From NCBI GenBank assembly GCA_035515795.1, contig DATJAY010000002.1, forward strand, positions 186,001 through 250,000: a DNA stretch of 64,000 bases, read 5' to 3'. Positions within the stretch are counted from its first letter, which is position 1. Every line of letters starts with the position of its first letter. Below, one piece after another: positions 1 to 9,601 of the stretch. Source of the DNA: Candidatus Acidiferrales bacterium. GTDB lineage: Bacteria > Bacteroidota > Ignavibacteria > Kryptoniales > JAKASW01. The translations under genes were made by a program, and so were the position numbers. The notes below the pieces were generated by a model. The model did not search any database. It was not told the DNA's origin and was given only the letters and a program-made list of their open reading frames with translations.

Positions 1-1
1 T

Positions 2-1465
2 TGGGAAGGAACTCTTCTTTACATGCCGTCTGCATTTCCGGGGGTTTCCGTCACTCAGGCAAGACAGACTCTTGAGATGACTGATAAGATCATCAAACAA
101 TTCCCGGAGGTCGAGAACGTATTCGGCAAGGCCGGCAGAGCCAACACTGCGCTCGATCCTGCGGGCTTCGACATGTTTGAGACGACGGTGAATCTTAAAC
201 CCGAATCTGAATGGCCAAAAGGGATGACGCCCGAAAAACTCAAGACTGTTCTCGACGATGCCCTTCAGGTACCGGGCCTTTCAAATGTCTGGACGATGCC
301 GATAAAGAACCGGGTTGATATGACCAGCACCGGCATCAAGAGCCAGATTGGCATCAAGGTTTCGGGCCCCAACCTGGATTCTCTCCAGTTCATCGGAGGA
401 AAAATAGAAGCCTTGCTCAAACAACTGCCTGAGACTTTAAGCGCGTTCGCAGAGCGGGTCGGGAACGGCAACTATATCGACTTCGCCGTCAACCGCGATG
501 AGGCTGCGCGGTACGGAGTCACAGTGCAGGATATTGAGGATGTGCTGCAGGGCGCGGTCGGTGGAATGCCAATCGGACAAATCGTTTCCGGCGTTGAGCG
601 ATATCCGATTACGGTGAGGTATGCGCTCGAGATGCGTGATAATCCGGAAGAGCTGAAGCGTGTTTTGATACCGACCTCGTCCGGCGGGCAGATTCCTCTT
701 GGAGAAGTCGCTGACCTATCCATCCACCAGGGGCCGATGTTTGTCAGGACCGAGGGAGTCGTGCCGACAATTTATGTCTTCATTGATGCCAATACTTCGG
801 ACATCGGCGGATATGTAAGCGAGGCGAAGCAATATCTTTCCGAGAACCTCAACCTTCCAGACGGCTACTTCGTGACATGGAGCGGCCAGTTCGAATTCAT
901 GCAGGAAGCCGCAAGAACCATGATGTATATTATTCCTGCCACGCTCGTGCTTATTTTCCTCATAATTTATTTGAACACCAGGTCAATGACGAAGACGTTG
1001 ATCGTCATGCTTGCTGTGCCATTCTCGCTGGTGGGAGCGATCTGGTTTCTTTATCTGCTTGGCTACAACATAAGTGTCGCGGTTGCCGTCGGGATGATTG
1101 CGCTCGCCGGACTCGATGCCGAAACGGGCGTCGTCATGCTTCTTTATCTCGATATTGCATTCGACAAACTCAAGGCTGCAGGGAAGTCGCTGACATTGGA
1201 GAATCTCAAAGAAGCAATCTATGAAGGTGCGGTCAGGAGAGTGCGGCCCAAGATGATGACGGCGTCCGCAATTCTGGCCGGTCTAATCCCGATAATGTGG
1301 AGCACAGGTTCCGGTGCAGATGTAATGAAGCGGATTGCAGCACCGATGGTCGGCGGAGTTGTCACCAGCGTTCTTCTCGAGCTTGCAGTATATCCTGTTA
1401 TTTACTATTTGTGGAGAAGAAGGGAACTGGAACGGAATAGTGGAGGGAAGTCGCCTTCCTTATGA
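2..1465 (+). CDS. CusA/CzcA-family heavy-metal RND efflux pump, C-terminal part (5' truncated)
   Basis: This is the C-terminal part of an inner-membrane RND pump of the heavy-metal efflux family, which exports metal ions by proton antiport through a tripartite envelope complex. The frame is open from base 2, reading WEGTLLYMPSAFPGVSV before the first ATG at 23, so the gene starts outside the window. Visible are the periplasmic porter region with its docking-domain segments, then transmembrane helices starting near MMYIIPATLVLIFLIIYL, the family signature AETGVVMLLYLDIAF, and RRVRPKMMTASAILAGLIP. The N-terminal half, with the proton-relay helix, is missing from view, so the metal (Cu/Ag against Zn/Co/Cd) cannot be decided. 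The C-terminus is complete and ends with a short basic tail. The family call is secure; the substrate is not. Confidence 0.93.
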   Translation, partial: WEGTLLYMPSAFPGVSVTQARQTLEMTDKIIKQFPEVENVFGKAGRANTALDPAGFDMFETTVNLKPESEWPKGMTPEKLKTVLDDALQVPGLSNVWTMPIKNRVDMTSTGIKSQIGIKVSGPNLDSLQFIGGKIEALLKQLPETLSAFAERVGNGNYIDFAVNRDEAARYGVTVQDIEDVLQGAVGGMPIGQIVSGVERYPITVRYALEMRDNPEELKRVLIPTSSGGQIPLGEVADLSIHQGPMFVRTEGVVPTIYVFIDANTSDIGGYVSEAKQYLSENLNLPDGYFVTWSGQFEFMQEAARTMMYIIPATLVLIFLIIYLNTRSMTKTLIVMLAVPFSLVGAIWFLYLLGYNISVAVAVGMIALAGLDAETGVVMLLYLDIAFDKLKAAGKSLTLENLKEAIYEGAVRRVRPKMMTASAILAGLIPIMWSTGSGADVMKRIAAPMVGGVVTSVLLELAVYPVIYYLWRRRELERNSGGKSPSL

Positions 1466-1846
1466 AATTTCCGTCATGAAGATGAAAGCCAGAAAGTCAA
1501 TGCAATTCAGGAATGGGTACTGGCCCGGTTCGAATGTTCCGGACGAGATAATAATTGTCATGGCAGCGTAAGCTGGTATCCAGAACCGAAGCTGGATTCC
1601 TGTTTTTGCCGGATCACCCGGGATCGAAACTGAGCCATTACCCCGAAACATAGTTGCAGAATGGCGCAGATTGCATTAACTTAGTCAGGGAAAGCGTCCA
1701 CTTTAAGAGACGATAGTTTTTCTTGGGTCGATACTTGCGTCATCTTTTCTTAATAGAGCAAAATTTTATTTCGATAAGGAACAGTTCGCTAAACTCGAGA
1801 CTTTGGACTAATCAGGAAAGTGACAAGTAAAGCGGAGGCTGCATTC
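1466..1846. other. Intergenic region with a degenerate dispersed repeat
   Basis: This stretch of about 380 bases lies between the efflux pump and the hybrid kinase. I see no credible gene. Short open frames here have no ribosome binding site and no recognisable protein similarity. The only structure noted is the inverted-repeat element at 1557-1620, listed separately. A promoter for the kinase is expected near its 3' end, but no convincing -35/-10 pair stands out. Confidence 0.6.
1557..1620. repeat. Degenerate intergenic inverted repeat of the WIPAYAGMT-coding type
   Basis: The two arms contain TATCCAGAA and CTGGATTCC in opposite orientation, flanked by TCATGGCAGCGTAAGC and TTTGCCGGATCACC. 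Read on the minus strand this gives the peptide fragment FWIPAYAAMT, close to the WIPAYAGMT reading of a dispersed intergenic palindrome seen in many bacterial genomes. The copy is diverged and probably inert. The recognition rests on memory of the repeat type, not on a search. Confidence 0.55.
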
Positions 1847-4369
1847 ATGGACGGAAGAAATCGGAAAACGGTATTATCTCCCTGGGTGCGGGGGATATTG
1901 CTGGCACTCATCAGCATCGGCCTCATCATTTGCGGAATTTTGTATTACCTGGCAGAAAGAAGCCAGATCAGGAGCCAGCGGTACGAGGAAATCGCTGCCA
2001 TAACAAACCTGAAAGTCAGGGAGATTGACCGGTGGAGACTTGAGCGTCTCGCCGATGCACGTGTGCTTTCAAAAAGCCCGTTGACAAGACAGGCTATCCT
2101 TGACTTGATCAGAGCACGATCCAACATGCAGCTCCGGGCAACGGTAGAGAAACGATTGGCACTGGAACAGCGGCTTGGATTGTACGTCGATGCTTTCGTC
2201 GTCGATACGATCGGGCGGACGCGAATCTCGATTGGCGCGTCATCATCCACTGTCGATACTGCTGAAGAAGTGGCTCTACATGAGGCAGTCACTGAGCGGA
2301 AGACGGTGGTGACAGACCTGTTCCGCAGTGCTGACGGAAGAATACTCATCGATGCCATGGACGTCGTCCTCGACGAATCAGGACGCCCGGCCGCAGTGAT
2401 TGTCCTGCGAAGCGATGCTGACAACTTTTTATATCCGCTCATAGATTTATGGCCGGTTCCGAGTCGTAGCGCTGAAACCATATTACTGGAAAAACAAGGG
2501 GATGAAATCATTTTCCTGAATAATCTGCTCTTCCGTCCCGGGAGTGCCCTTGAAATGCGTGTCCCTCTCAGCTCCAATATGCCCCTCGCTGTCCAGGCGG
2601 CCTCGGGAAAAGTCGGTATGTTTGAAGGAAAAGACTACCGAGGAAAGGATGTCCTCGCAGACCTTTCCGCAATTCCTGACACGCCATGGCTGATGGTCGC
2701 GAAAGTCGACGCAAGTGAAATCCTTGCCGAGGCGACTTATCGCGGCGGTGTAGTAATCCTGCTGGTAATTTTGTTCATAGTCCTTTCTATGGTGGCGACA
2801 GGTTATGCTTATCGGCGCAGCCAGGTCACAATCTATCGCGAGCTATATCAGGCAGAGACAGCGCTTCTTCAAAGCGAGGAGAGATTCCGCGGCCTCGTTG
2901 AAGGTTCGACATCGGCCATCTGGATCCACGACGGCAAGAATTTTCTTTACGCTAACCCTGCTGCCCTGCAAATCACTGGCTACAGTTTCGACGAGCTCTC
3001 CCATCTAAACGTAGAAGGGATCGTACATCCCGATTTTCGCAAATTTGTTATGGAGCAGGTGGAAAAACGAATTAAGGGAGGCGAAATTCCAAAGCAGTAT
3101 GAATATCAAATAGTGAGAAAAAATGGAGAGGAAGTATGGATCGACTTCAGCGACGCCGTGATAGATTATCAAGGAAAGCAGGCGATAATAGCTTCGGCAT
3201 ACGACATCACCGATAGAAAGAGACTTGAAGAACAGCTTGTCCAGGCACAAAAGATGGAAGCTATTGGCAGGCTTGCCGGAGGAGTTGCCCATGATTACAA
3301 TAACATGTTAGGAGTGATCATAGGATATACCGATCTTATCGCCATGAATGTGAAAAAAGACGATCCGATACGCCGCTATGTAGAATTGATCGCCTCCGCG
3401 TCTAAGCGGGGAGCAGACCTGACAAGACAGCTTCTTGCATTCGCAAGACGTGAAATGGTTTCGCCGAAGCCGATTGACCCGAACAAGGCGATCGATTCAC
3501 TCCAAAAGATGCTCGGGAAACTGATAGGTGAAGATATAATGCTGAAATTCTTCCCGGGAAAAAATATATGGAATGTAAAAATAGATCCGACTCAGTTCGA
3601 TCAGATCCTTATCAATCTTGCCACCAATGCGAGAGACGCGATAGATGGAGTAGGCGAAATCGTCGTTGAGACTTCAAACATTGTTGTCGATGAGGCATAC
3701 ACTAAGAACAAGATGGGCTTCGCTCCGGGCGAATATATGATGCTTATTTTCTCCGATAATGGTAAAGGGATGGATAGGGAGACCGTGAATAAGATATTCG
3801 AGCCGTTCTTCACCACGAAGGAGAGAGGTCGTGGAACGGGACTCGGGCTGTCAACTTTGTACGGAATCGTCGGTCAGAACGGAGGAAACATAGACGTTTT
3901 CAGCGAACCCGGTGAAGGCACGACGTTCAAGATTTACCTCCCGCGCTATCACGGAAAGTTGGAGGGGCCTGAGCCGGAGGGAGATGCTTCAGGTGTGGCC
4001 GGCAGCGAGACCATCCTCATAGTTGAAGACGAAGGAGAGCTTCTCGAATTGGCGAAGAACAGCCTGGAAGAGTACGGTTATAAGGTGCTGACTTCGTTGA
4101 GTCCGGAAAGGGGTATTTCGCTTTGCGAGACTTGTCAGGACAGAATACATTTGCTTTTGACGGATGTGGTCATGCCTGCGATGAATGGGAAGGAGCTTCG
4201 AGACCGGGTACGGATGATCAAGCCGGACATCAAGACTTTATTCATGTCTGGTTATACCGCTGAGATAATTGCGCATCGGGGAGTTCTCGAAGAGGACGTC
4301 GAGTTCATACAGAAGCCGTTCACGCCTTATGCGCTGGCAAAAAAAGTGCATGAGGTGCTGAACTCCTGA
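1847..4369 (+). CDS. Membrane-bound hybrid sensor histidine kinase (PAS-HisKA-HATPase-REC)
   Basis: This hybrid two-component kinase of about 840 residues senses a signal outside the inner membrane. An N-terminal transmembrane helix (about 16-36), a periplasmic sensor region and a second helix (about 300-322) are followed by a PAS domain (about 343-460). The HisKA phosphoacceptor helix has the His in GGVAHDYNN near 480. The ATPase has the N-box NLATNARDAI, DNGKGMD and GRGTGLGLS. A C-terminal receiver carries the acceptor Asp of LLTDVVMP near 770 and the Lys of FIQKPF. A GTG at 1820 would give nine more residues, but ATG 1847 has GGAGG at 1834-1838 with 8-nt spacing, so it is preferred. No cognate regulator is adjacent; the NtrC-type regulator 2.7 kb downstream is one candidate. 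The signal is unknown. Confidence 0.92.
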   Translation: MDGRNRKTVLSPWVRGILLALISIGLIICGILYYLAERSQIRSQRYEEIAAITNLKVREIDRWRLERLADARVLSKSPLTRQAILDLIRARSNMQLRATVEKRLALEQRLGLYVDAFVVDTIGRTRISIGASSSTVDTAEEVALHEAVTERKTVVTDLFRSADGRILIDAMDVVLDESGRPAAVIVLRSDADNFLYPLIDLWPVPSRSAETILLEKQGDEIIFLNNLLFRPGSALEMRVPLSSNMPLAVQAASGKVGMFEGKDYRGKDVLADLSAIPDTPWLMVAKVDASEILAEATYRGGVVILLVILFIVLSMVATGYAYRRSQVTIYRELYQAETALLQSEERFRGLVEGSTSAIWIHDGKNFLYANPAALQITGYSFDELSHLNVEGIVHPDFRKFVMEQVEKRIKGGEIPKQYEYQIVRKNGEEVWIDFSDAVIDYQGKQAIIASAYDITDRKRLEEQLVQAQKMEAIGRLAGGVAHDYNNMLGVIIGYTDLIAMNVKKDDPIRRYVELIASASKRGADLTRQLLAFARREMVSPKPIDPNKAIDSLQKMLGKLIGEDIMLKFFPGKNIWNVKIDPTQFDQILINLATNARDAIDGVGEIVVETSNIVVDEAYTKNKMGFAPGEYMMLIFSDNGKGMDRETVNKIFEPFFTTKERGRGTGLGLSTLYGIVGQNGGNIDVFSEPGEGTTFKIYLPRYHGKLEGPEPEGDASGVAGSETILIVEDEGELLELAKNSLEEYGYKVLTSLSPERGISLCETCQDRIHLLLTDVVMPAMNGKELRDRVRMIKPDIKTLFMSGYTAEIIAHRGVLEEDVEFIQKPFTPYALAKKVHEVLNS

Positions 4370-4599
4370 GCAGTTGGTTGCGGGGCCGGGACATTTCGGC
4401 AGGTATGGCATCTGCATTTGTCCATTTCATGTCCACAGAGATCATTGTTGCTCAATCAAGTGCCGTCAGCTACAGATTGTCTTCGACTCTGCATCGCCGC
4501 AAGGTGAACGATGTGATTCAAGAATATCTTAGACCACAGGGTAGCACTTTATCCAACGGGAAATTGGAAAGAAGAGTTCGCTAGCATAAATTGTAATAA

Positions 4600-5916
4600 A
4601 TGAAAAGAATAAATCTATTCCCTGTTTTACAATCCGGGACCAAGGAATTTTCGGAAAGACTAAAAAAAATAAAAAGCAGAAATTTTACTCTGGACGAAGA
4701 ACTGATTTCCACGGTAAGTGAGATTATCTCCACTGTTCGCGCGGACGGTGATTCAGCGCTGATAAAATTCACCAAAGAATTCGACGGCGTTGAGTTGAAA
4801 GGTATAAAAGTGCCGAAAGCGGAAATCGACAAGGCGAAATCCAACGTCAGCGAAATGATGCTGGAGATTATGCGCGAGGCTGCAAATAACGTCAGATCGT
4901 TCCACGAAAAGCAAAAACAAAATTCGTGGATTGAGCAAAGAAGCGACGGGAGTATACTCGGCCAGCGGATTGTGCCGCTTGACAGAGTGGCGATGTATGT
5001 CCCGGGCGGGACTGCCGCCTATCCGTCTACCGTCATCATGAATGCGGTTCCCGCACAGGTTGCAGGCGTACGAGAAATTTATGTGATGACGCCGCCGAAT
5101 AAAGACGGTTCTGTTAATCGGCTTGTCCTCGCGGCTTGCAGCTTGCTCGGGATAGAAAACGTGTATTCAGTCGGCGGAGCCCAGGCGATAGCCGCGGCGG
5201 CTTATGGGACACAGACCATCAAAAAGGCAGACAAAATTGTCGGACCGGGAAATATTTATGTGGCCGCAGCAAAGAAAATAGTATTCGGCGATGTCGGCAT
5301 CGACATGATCGCCGGACCGAGCGAAGTTGTAGTGTTTGCGGACTCATCGGCAAATGCGAATCACATTGCCGCGGATTTGCTTGCCCAGGCAGAGCATGAC
5401 AAAAATGCGGCTGCGGTTTTAGTTACCACCGATAAAGGTTTGGCGAAAAAGACTCAAAAGAAAATTTGCGACTTTGTTCCTGATTTGGCCAGAAAAGAAA
5501 TCACGGAGGAGTCAATCAAACGAAACGGAGCCGCTTTTGTCGTAAAAGATGTCTCCGAAGCGGTGTCGTTGATCAATGAGATAGCGCCGGAACATCTCGA
5601 GATTGTTGCGGATAACGAATGGGAAATATTAGGGAAGATTAAGAATGCTGGAGCAGTGTTTCTCGGAACATATTCACCCGAACCCGTCGGCGACTATTTT
5701 GCAGGACCGAGCCACGTCCTTCCGACCGGCGGAACAGCCAGGTTTTCATCGGTCTTGAGTGTGGATTCTTTCTTGAAACGATCAAGTGTTATCCGTTATT
5801 CAAAAAATTCATTCGAGCGTGATTCAACTAAGATAAGAATCTTTGCCGAGAACGAAGGACTCACAGCTCACGCTCTTTCAATAAAGACAAGGGAAAAAAT
5901 TGGGCGCAAAATCTAA
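4600..5916 (+). CDS. hisD: Histidinol dehydrogenase
   Basis: HisD catalyses the last two steps of histidine synthesis, the NAD-dependent oxidation of L-histidinol to histidine, in the cytoplasm. The 438-residue length is normal. Seen are the family signature VAMYVPGGTAAYPST, the metal-ligand segment LLAQAEHDKN (Gln and His), the catalytic Glu-His pair in APEHLEI, the ligand Asp in GDYFAGPSHVLPTGG, and the C-terminal ligand His in GLTAHALSIKTR. No clear Shine-Dalgarno precedes ATG 4600, but the homologous N-terminus begins there. The gene overlaps hisC by 17 bases, so the two are translationally linked. The rest of the his pathway is not in this window. No attenuator or leader peptide was recognised in the 230 bases upstream. 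Confidence 0.96.
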   Translation: MKRINLFPVLQSGTKEFSERLKKIKSRNFTLDEELISTVSEIISTVRADGDSALIKFTKEFDGVELKGIKVPKAEIDKAKSNVSEMMLEIMREAANNVRSFHEKQKQNSWIEQRSDGSILGQRIVPLDRVAMYVPGGTAAYPSTVIMNAVPAQVAGVREIYVMTPPNKDGSVNRLVLAACSLLGIENVYSVGGAQAIAAAAYGTQTIKKADKIVGPGNIYVAAAKKIVFGDVGIDMIAGPSEVVVFADSSANANHIAADLLAQAEHDKNAAAVLVTTDKGLAKKTQKKICDFVPDLARKEITEESIKRNGAAFVVKDVSEAVSLINEIAPEHLEIVADNEWEILGKIKNAGAVFLGTYSPEPVGDYFAGPSHVLPTGGTARFSSVLSVDSFLKRSSVIRYSKNSFERDSTKIRIFAENEGLTAHALSIKTREKIGRKI

Positions 5917-7009
5917 TTTCAAAAGAAGCGTTCTCGAATTATCGCCATATAATGTTTCCGGCCATCCCGCAAAAATCAAGCTGAACCAGAACGAAAGCCC
6001 TTACGATATTCCTTCCGAGCTGAAAAAAGAAATCATCGAGGAATTTCTCAGGATAGGATGGAATAGATATCCGGAAGTTTTCTCGACGTCGCTGCCGAAA
6101 AAATTCTCAGATCTCTACGATCTCCCAGAGCAATCGTTTATCGCTGCAAACGGGTCGAACGAATTAATTTACACGGTGGGGATGTCGATCGTAAAAGAAG
6201 GAGTCGATGTATTAATACCGCAGCCGACGTTTTATTTGTTTGAAAAAGTCGCGAAGATCCTCGAAGGAAACATAATCAGAGTCTATTCGAATTCCGATTT
6301 GACGTTTGATGAGAACGGAATATTGGAACATGCTCGTCGAATGCAGAATGGACTCGTGATAATAAGCTCCCCTAATAATCCGACGGGAAAATCGGCATCG
6401 CGCGAATTCATAATAGAACTTCTTAAGTCCACGGGCGCCATGGTGTTGATAGATGAAGCCTATATAGAATTTTCCGAACATCAGAGCAGTATAGCTCTGA
6501 CGAAATCTTTTAAAAATCTTGTTGTGCTGAGGACATTTTCCAAAGCTTTCAGTCTTGCCGGGCTTCGAATCGGCTATTTGACAGCGGATCCGGAAACCGC
6601 ATCCCAGATATTGAAGGTGAAGATACCCTTTACGGTAAATCCACTTTCCGAATTCACTGCGCTTAAGCTCCTCGAACACCGATCCCTTTTTGAGGAGCGC
6701 GTAACTTTTTTGAAGAAACAGAAAGTCTCGATGATGGATGCGTTGAGGAAGATCGACGAGGTCGAGGTGGTCGATTCGGACTCCAACTTCTTCTTGTTTG
6801 CGACCAGACTCTCTGCAAAGGATATGTTCGAGGATTTGTTAGAGCGGCAGAGCGTGCTGATTCGGGATGTCTCTTCCTATCCGCTTCTCGAAAAATATCT
6901 TCGTGTCAACGTAGGCTCAAGAGAAGAGAGCGAATATTTTGTTGAGTCGCTGCACAGATGTTTAGGACGAAAGATCAAAAAGCAAAATCTGAGAGTCAAA
7001 ATTCAATAG
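5900..7009 (+). CDS. hisC: Histidinol-phosphate aminotransferase
   Basis: This PLP-dependent class I/II aminotransferase converts imidazole-acetol phosphate and glutamate to histidinol phosphate. The 369-residue length fits HisC. Seen are the N-terminal LNQNESPYDIP substrate motif, SSPNNPTGK for cofactor binding, DEAYIEFSE, and the PLP-binding Lys near residue 215 in TFSKAFSLAGLRIGY. A C-terminal Arg lies in YLRVNVGSREES. The likely start is TTG 5900, preceded by AAGGG at about 6 nt and overlapping the hisD end. The pairing with hisD supports the HisC call over other aminotransferases of the family, although broader substrate use is possible. Confidence 0.93.
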   Translation: MGAKSNFKRSVLELSPYNVSGHPAKIKLNQNESPYDIPSELKKEIIEEFLRIGWNRYPEVFSTSLPKKFSDLYDLPEQSFIAANGSNELIYTVGMSIVKEGVDVLIPQPTFYLFEKVAKILEGNIIRVYSNSDLTFDENGILEHARRMQNGLVIISSPNNPTGKSASREFIIELLKSTGAMVLIDEAYIEFSEHQSSIALTKSFKNLVVLRTFSKAFSLAGLRIGYLTADPETASQILKVKIPFTVNPLSEFTALKLLEHRSLFEERVTFLKKQKVSMMDALRKIDEVEVVDSDSNFFLFATRLSAKDMFEDLLERQSVLIRDVSSYPLLEKYLRVNVGSREESEYFVESLHRCLGRKIKKQNLRVKIQ

Positions 7010-7083
7010 GATGCAATTCCGAACTTGTTTCTAAAATTTCCGGTATTTGTTCATTTGTATAACGTAGACTATATTTAATTGTC

Positions 7084-8448
7084 ATGGTTGCTCCTCTAGT
7101 ATATTTCTTAGACGATGATGATAACATAATTAAGCTGGTCAAGTACGGGCTGCGCAACGAGCAGTTCAATGTCAAGTACTTTAATCACCCCAATGCTCTT
7201 GTCGATGCAATAAAGATGGAATATCCGGACGTCGTGATCAGCGATGTCATGATGCCGGAGATCGACGGAATCGAACTTATTGATAAGATGCGCGGACTTG
7301 CGCGATTGATGCCGGTAATTCTGGTCACCGCGAGAGCCGCCGTGGACACTGCCGTGCGTGCCATGAAGGCGGGAGCTTTCGAGTATCTTACGAAACCGAT
7401 CAACTTTGACGAGTTGAAGCTTGCTATCGGTCGTGCGGTCGAAGTCGGCCACCTGCGAACCGAGGTGGCGGAGATGAAGTCGGGATTCAAGTCTCGCTAC
7501 TCTTTCGACAACCTCATCGGGGAGAGCGAGCCGATGACGGCCATGCGCGAGTTCATCAAACGAGTCGCGAATGTGACCGAGGCGGTTATCCTGATGCGGG
7601 GCGAAAGTGGTGTGGGGAAGAATCTTGTGGCGCGCGTGATCCATTATACCAGTCCCATCGCTGAAAAAAGGTATCTTGAAATAAACTGTGCGTCGCTGCC
7701 GTCAAATTTGCTCGAAGCTGAATTATTCGGTTATGAAAAGGGCGCATTCACAGATGCAAAGACCTCAAAAAAAGGCCTGCTCGAGGTGGCGAGCGGCGGA
7801 ACGGTCCTGCTCGATGAAATCACAAGCATGGATCTTGGACTTCAAGCGAAGTTCTTATCGTTTATCGAGAACAGGAGAATCAGGAGAGTAGGAGGACTTG
7901 AGGAAATTCCCGTAGACCTCCGCGTGATTTCGGCAACGAACTCAAATCTGGAGGCGGACGTTGCAAGCGGCAAGTTCAGGAGTGATCTGTTTTATCGAAT
8001 AAATGTTGTGTCCCTGGCGGTCCCGCCGCTTCGCGAACGAGACAAGGACGTAATTTTAATCGGCAGAAGATTCATCGACGACTTCAACATAAAATTCAAG
8101 AAGCATGTGAAGGGATTTACGACTTCTGCAGAACGCAAACTCCTCTCGCATGACTGGCCCGGAAACGTCCGTGAACTGCGGAACGTCGTAGAGCGCGCCA
8201 TGATATTTGCCGAGAAGGAATACATCGACGGGGATGAGATCGCCTTGACAAGCATCGGTGCGCAAGTTGCCGGTCAGTCCGACGGTCTTCACCTGCAGAA
8301 AGGGCTGACGCTTGATCAGGTCGAAGGAGAATATTTAAAGAAGGTCCTGGAGTGGAACAACTTCAACCTGGAGGCGACGGCAAACCAGCTCGGTGTTACA
8401 AGAAAAACTTTGTGGGAGAAGCGCAAGAAATACGGGCTGTTAAATTAA
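7084..8448 (+). CDS. Sigma-54-type (NtrC family) response regulator with GAFTDA loop
   Basis: This is a cytoplasmic response regulator of 454 residues. An N-terminal receiver (1-120) has the acid cluster DDDD, phosphoacceptor Asp54 in VVISDVMMP and a Lys in EYLTKPINF. The AAA+ domain has Walker A GESGVGKN, Walker B GGTVLLDEI, and RSDLFYRINVVSLAVPPLRER. A C-terminal Fis-type helix-turn-helix reads ATANQLGVTRKTLWEKRKKYG. The loop that contacts sigma-54 is GAFTDA (about 220-225) where the consensus is GAFTGA. The gene stands alone after hisC and converges on the GT4 gene, overlapping it by 9 bases. Its kinase partner could be the hybrid kinase upstream, but that is inference. Target promoters were not identified. 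Confidence 0.93.
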   Translation: MVAPLVYFLDDDDNIIKLVKYGLRNEQFNVKYFNHPNALVDAIKMEYPDVVISDVMMPEIDGIELIDKMRGLARLMPVILVTARAAVDTAVRAMKAGAFEYLTKPINFDELKLAIGRAVEVGHLRTEVAEMKSGFKSRYSFDNLIGESEPMTAMREFIKRVANVTEAVILMRGESGVGKNLVARVIHYTSPIAEKRYLEINCASLPSNLLEAELFGYEKGAFTDAKTSKKGLLEVASGGTVLLDEITSMDLGLQAKFLSFIENRRIRRVGGLEEIPVDLRVISATNSNLEADVASGKFRSDLFYRINVVSLAVPPLRERDKDVILIGRRFIDDFNIKFKKHVKGFTTSAERKLLSHDWPGNVRELRNVVERAMIFAEKEYIDGDEIALTSIGAQVAGQSDGLHLQKGLTLDQVEGEYLKKVLEWNNFNLEATANQLGVTRKTLWEKRKKYGLLN

Positions 8449-9600
8449 GCTGTTAATCAAAGCCAAGAATTTTTCTTTCTCTACCTGCCAATTCAAAACA
8501 CCCGCCGCTCTGTTGCAATTTCCAACGAGATCTTGGTAATGTTCCTCGTGGCTCGTCATTTCTAAGATTTTCTCTGCCGTATCGGATAAATTTTCCGGAT
8601 CGACTATCTCACCGATCTGAAATTTGCTCACAATACCCGCCATCTCAGGGAAATTCGGCACAATTACCGGAAGTCCCGCCGAAATGAATTGGAAGAGCTT
8701 GTTCGGAAGGGCGAGGTAATGACAAAGCCCCGAATTTTCCATCAGGTAAATTCCGAGCGTTGCTTTAGAAAGCTCATCAATTACTTCCGAGTTTCTTAAT
8801 TTTCCAATAAAGTGGACCCTACCGGATAGATTCAATGCAGCTGTAAATTCCTCGAGTTCCCCACGAAGCTTACCGTCGCCGATTAACTTCAATTCGTACC
8901 TTTCCGGCAGAAGTGTCAACAATCTTATCAGATTGCACAAACCTCTCCCTCCCTGAAAGCCTCCGGAAAATGCCAGGGTGACTTTGTTGAGTGACCGTTC
9001 GCCAAATGCCGGCGCGCGTTTGACGTCGGGAACGTTCATGATCACCGTCGTCGGCTTTCGCCACTTTGTTTCGAGAATATCTGCAATAGATTTGTTTACG
9101 GTCAGGACATGGTCGACATATTTTATCGAGATTTTCTCAACAAGGTTCCAGAACATGAAGCTGCTTCGTTTAGTCTTCAAGCTCGGCAAATGTTCATACA
9201 ATTCTTTTGAATCGTAAATTAGTTTTACGGATGAGCCGTTCTTTGTCGGAAGGGTACTCTTCGAGGAATAGCGTCGTTTATTGGCTACAGCCGGAAGGAG
9301 AGAAAACAAATCGCCGGCGATTATGATTTTTGCGCGGGACCTCCTCATTTCCGGGATGGCACGCTGGTAGAACTGGAGGAAAAATTTTTTTCCTGACACG
9401 TGTGCCATGGGTAGGCGGACCAGAGTCTCGCCGATTTCTTCTTCGCCGTCAGAGGATATTCCAACCAGTCTTGCATCGAAACCGGCGTCGAGGAGGGAGT
9501 GCAAATACTTCGAGCTGCGTGAATCATACCGCGGATCGGAGCTGACGAGGATTAGTACGTCGAGTCCCGCATGGGCAGGATCTCGCTCTGCGCTCGACAT
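8440..9600 (-). CDS. Glycosyltransferase family 4-like protein
   Basis: This GT-B fold glycosyltransferase of 386 residues is predicted to transfer a sugar from a nucleotide donor in the cytoplasm. The N-terminal Rossmann-like half has VLILVSSDPRYDSRS. The C-terminal donor-binding half has LAFSGGFQGGRGL, LIGDGKLRGELE, VHFIGKLRNSEVIDELS and the acidic/glycine segment FQFISAGLPVIVPNFPEM. It is the last gene of a long minus-strand run; its ATG follows the stop of the upstream PorV-like gene by a single base, so it is translationally coupled. Donor and acceptor are unknown. Its place after outer-membrane genes suggests a role in envelope glycosylation, which is inference only. Confidence 0.85.
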   Translation of the reverse strand: MSSAERDPAHAGLDVLILVSSDPRYDSRSSKYLHSLLDAGFDARLVGISSDGEEEIGETLVRLPMAHVSGKKFFLQFYQRAIPEMRRSRAKIIIAGDLFSLLPAVANKRRYSSKSTLPTKNGSSVKLIYDSKELYEHLPSLKTKRSSFMFWNLVEKISIKYVDHVLTVNKSIADILETKWRKPTTVIMNVPDVKRAPAFGERSLNKVTLAFSGGFQGGRGLCNLIRLLTLLPERYELKLIGDGKLRGELEEFTAALNLSGRVHFIGKLRNSEVIDELSKATLGIYLMENSGLCHYLALPNKLFQFISAGLPVIVPNFPEMAGIVSKFQIGEIVDPENLSDTAEKILEMTSHEEHYQDLVGNCNRAAGVLNWQVEKEKFLALINSLI

Positions 9601-9601
9601 G

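Noticed and set aside
1526-1545. GGTTCGAAT, like a tRNA T-loop
   Set aside because: No matching T-stem, acceptor stem or anticodon arm could be built around it; it lies near the degenerate repeat.
1660-1675. Possible sigma-54 promoter (TGGC...TTGC)
   Set aside because: The GG and GC elements are only 8 bases apart rather than the required 10, so it does not fit the -24/-12 spacing.
4378-4584. 68-codon open frame between the kinase and hisD
   Set aside because: No ribosome binding site, no recognisable protein features; likely chance.
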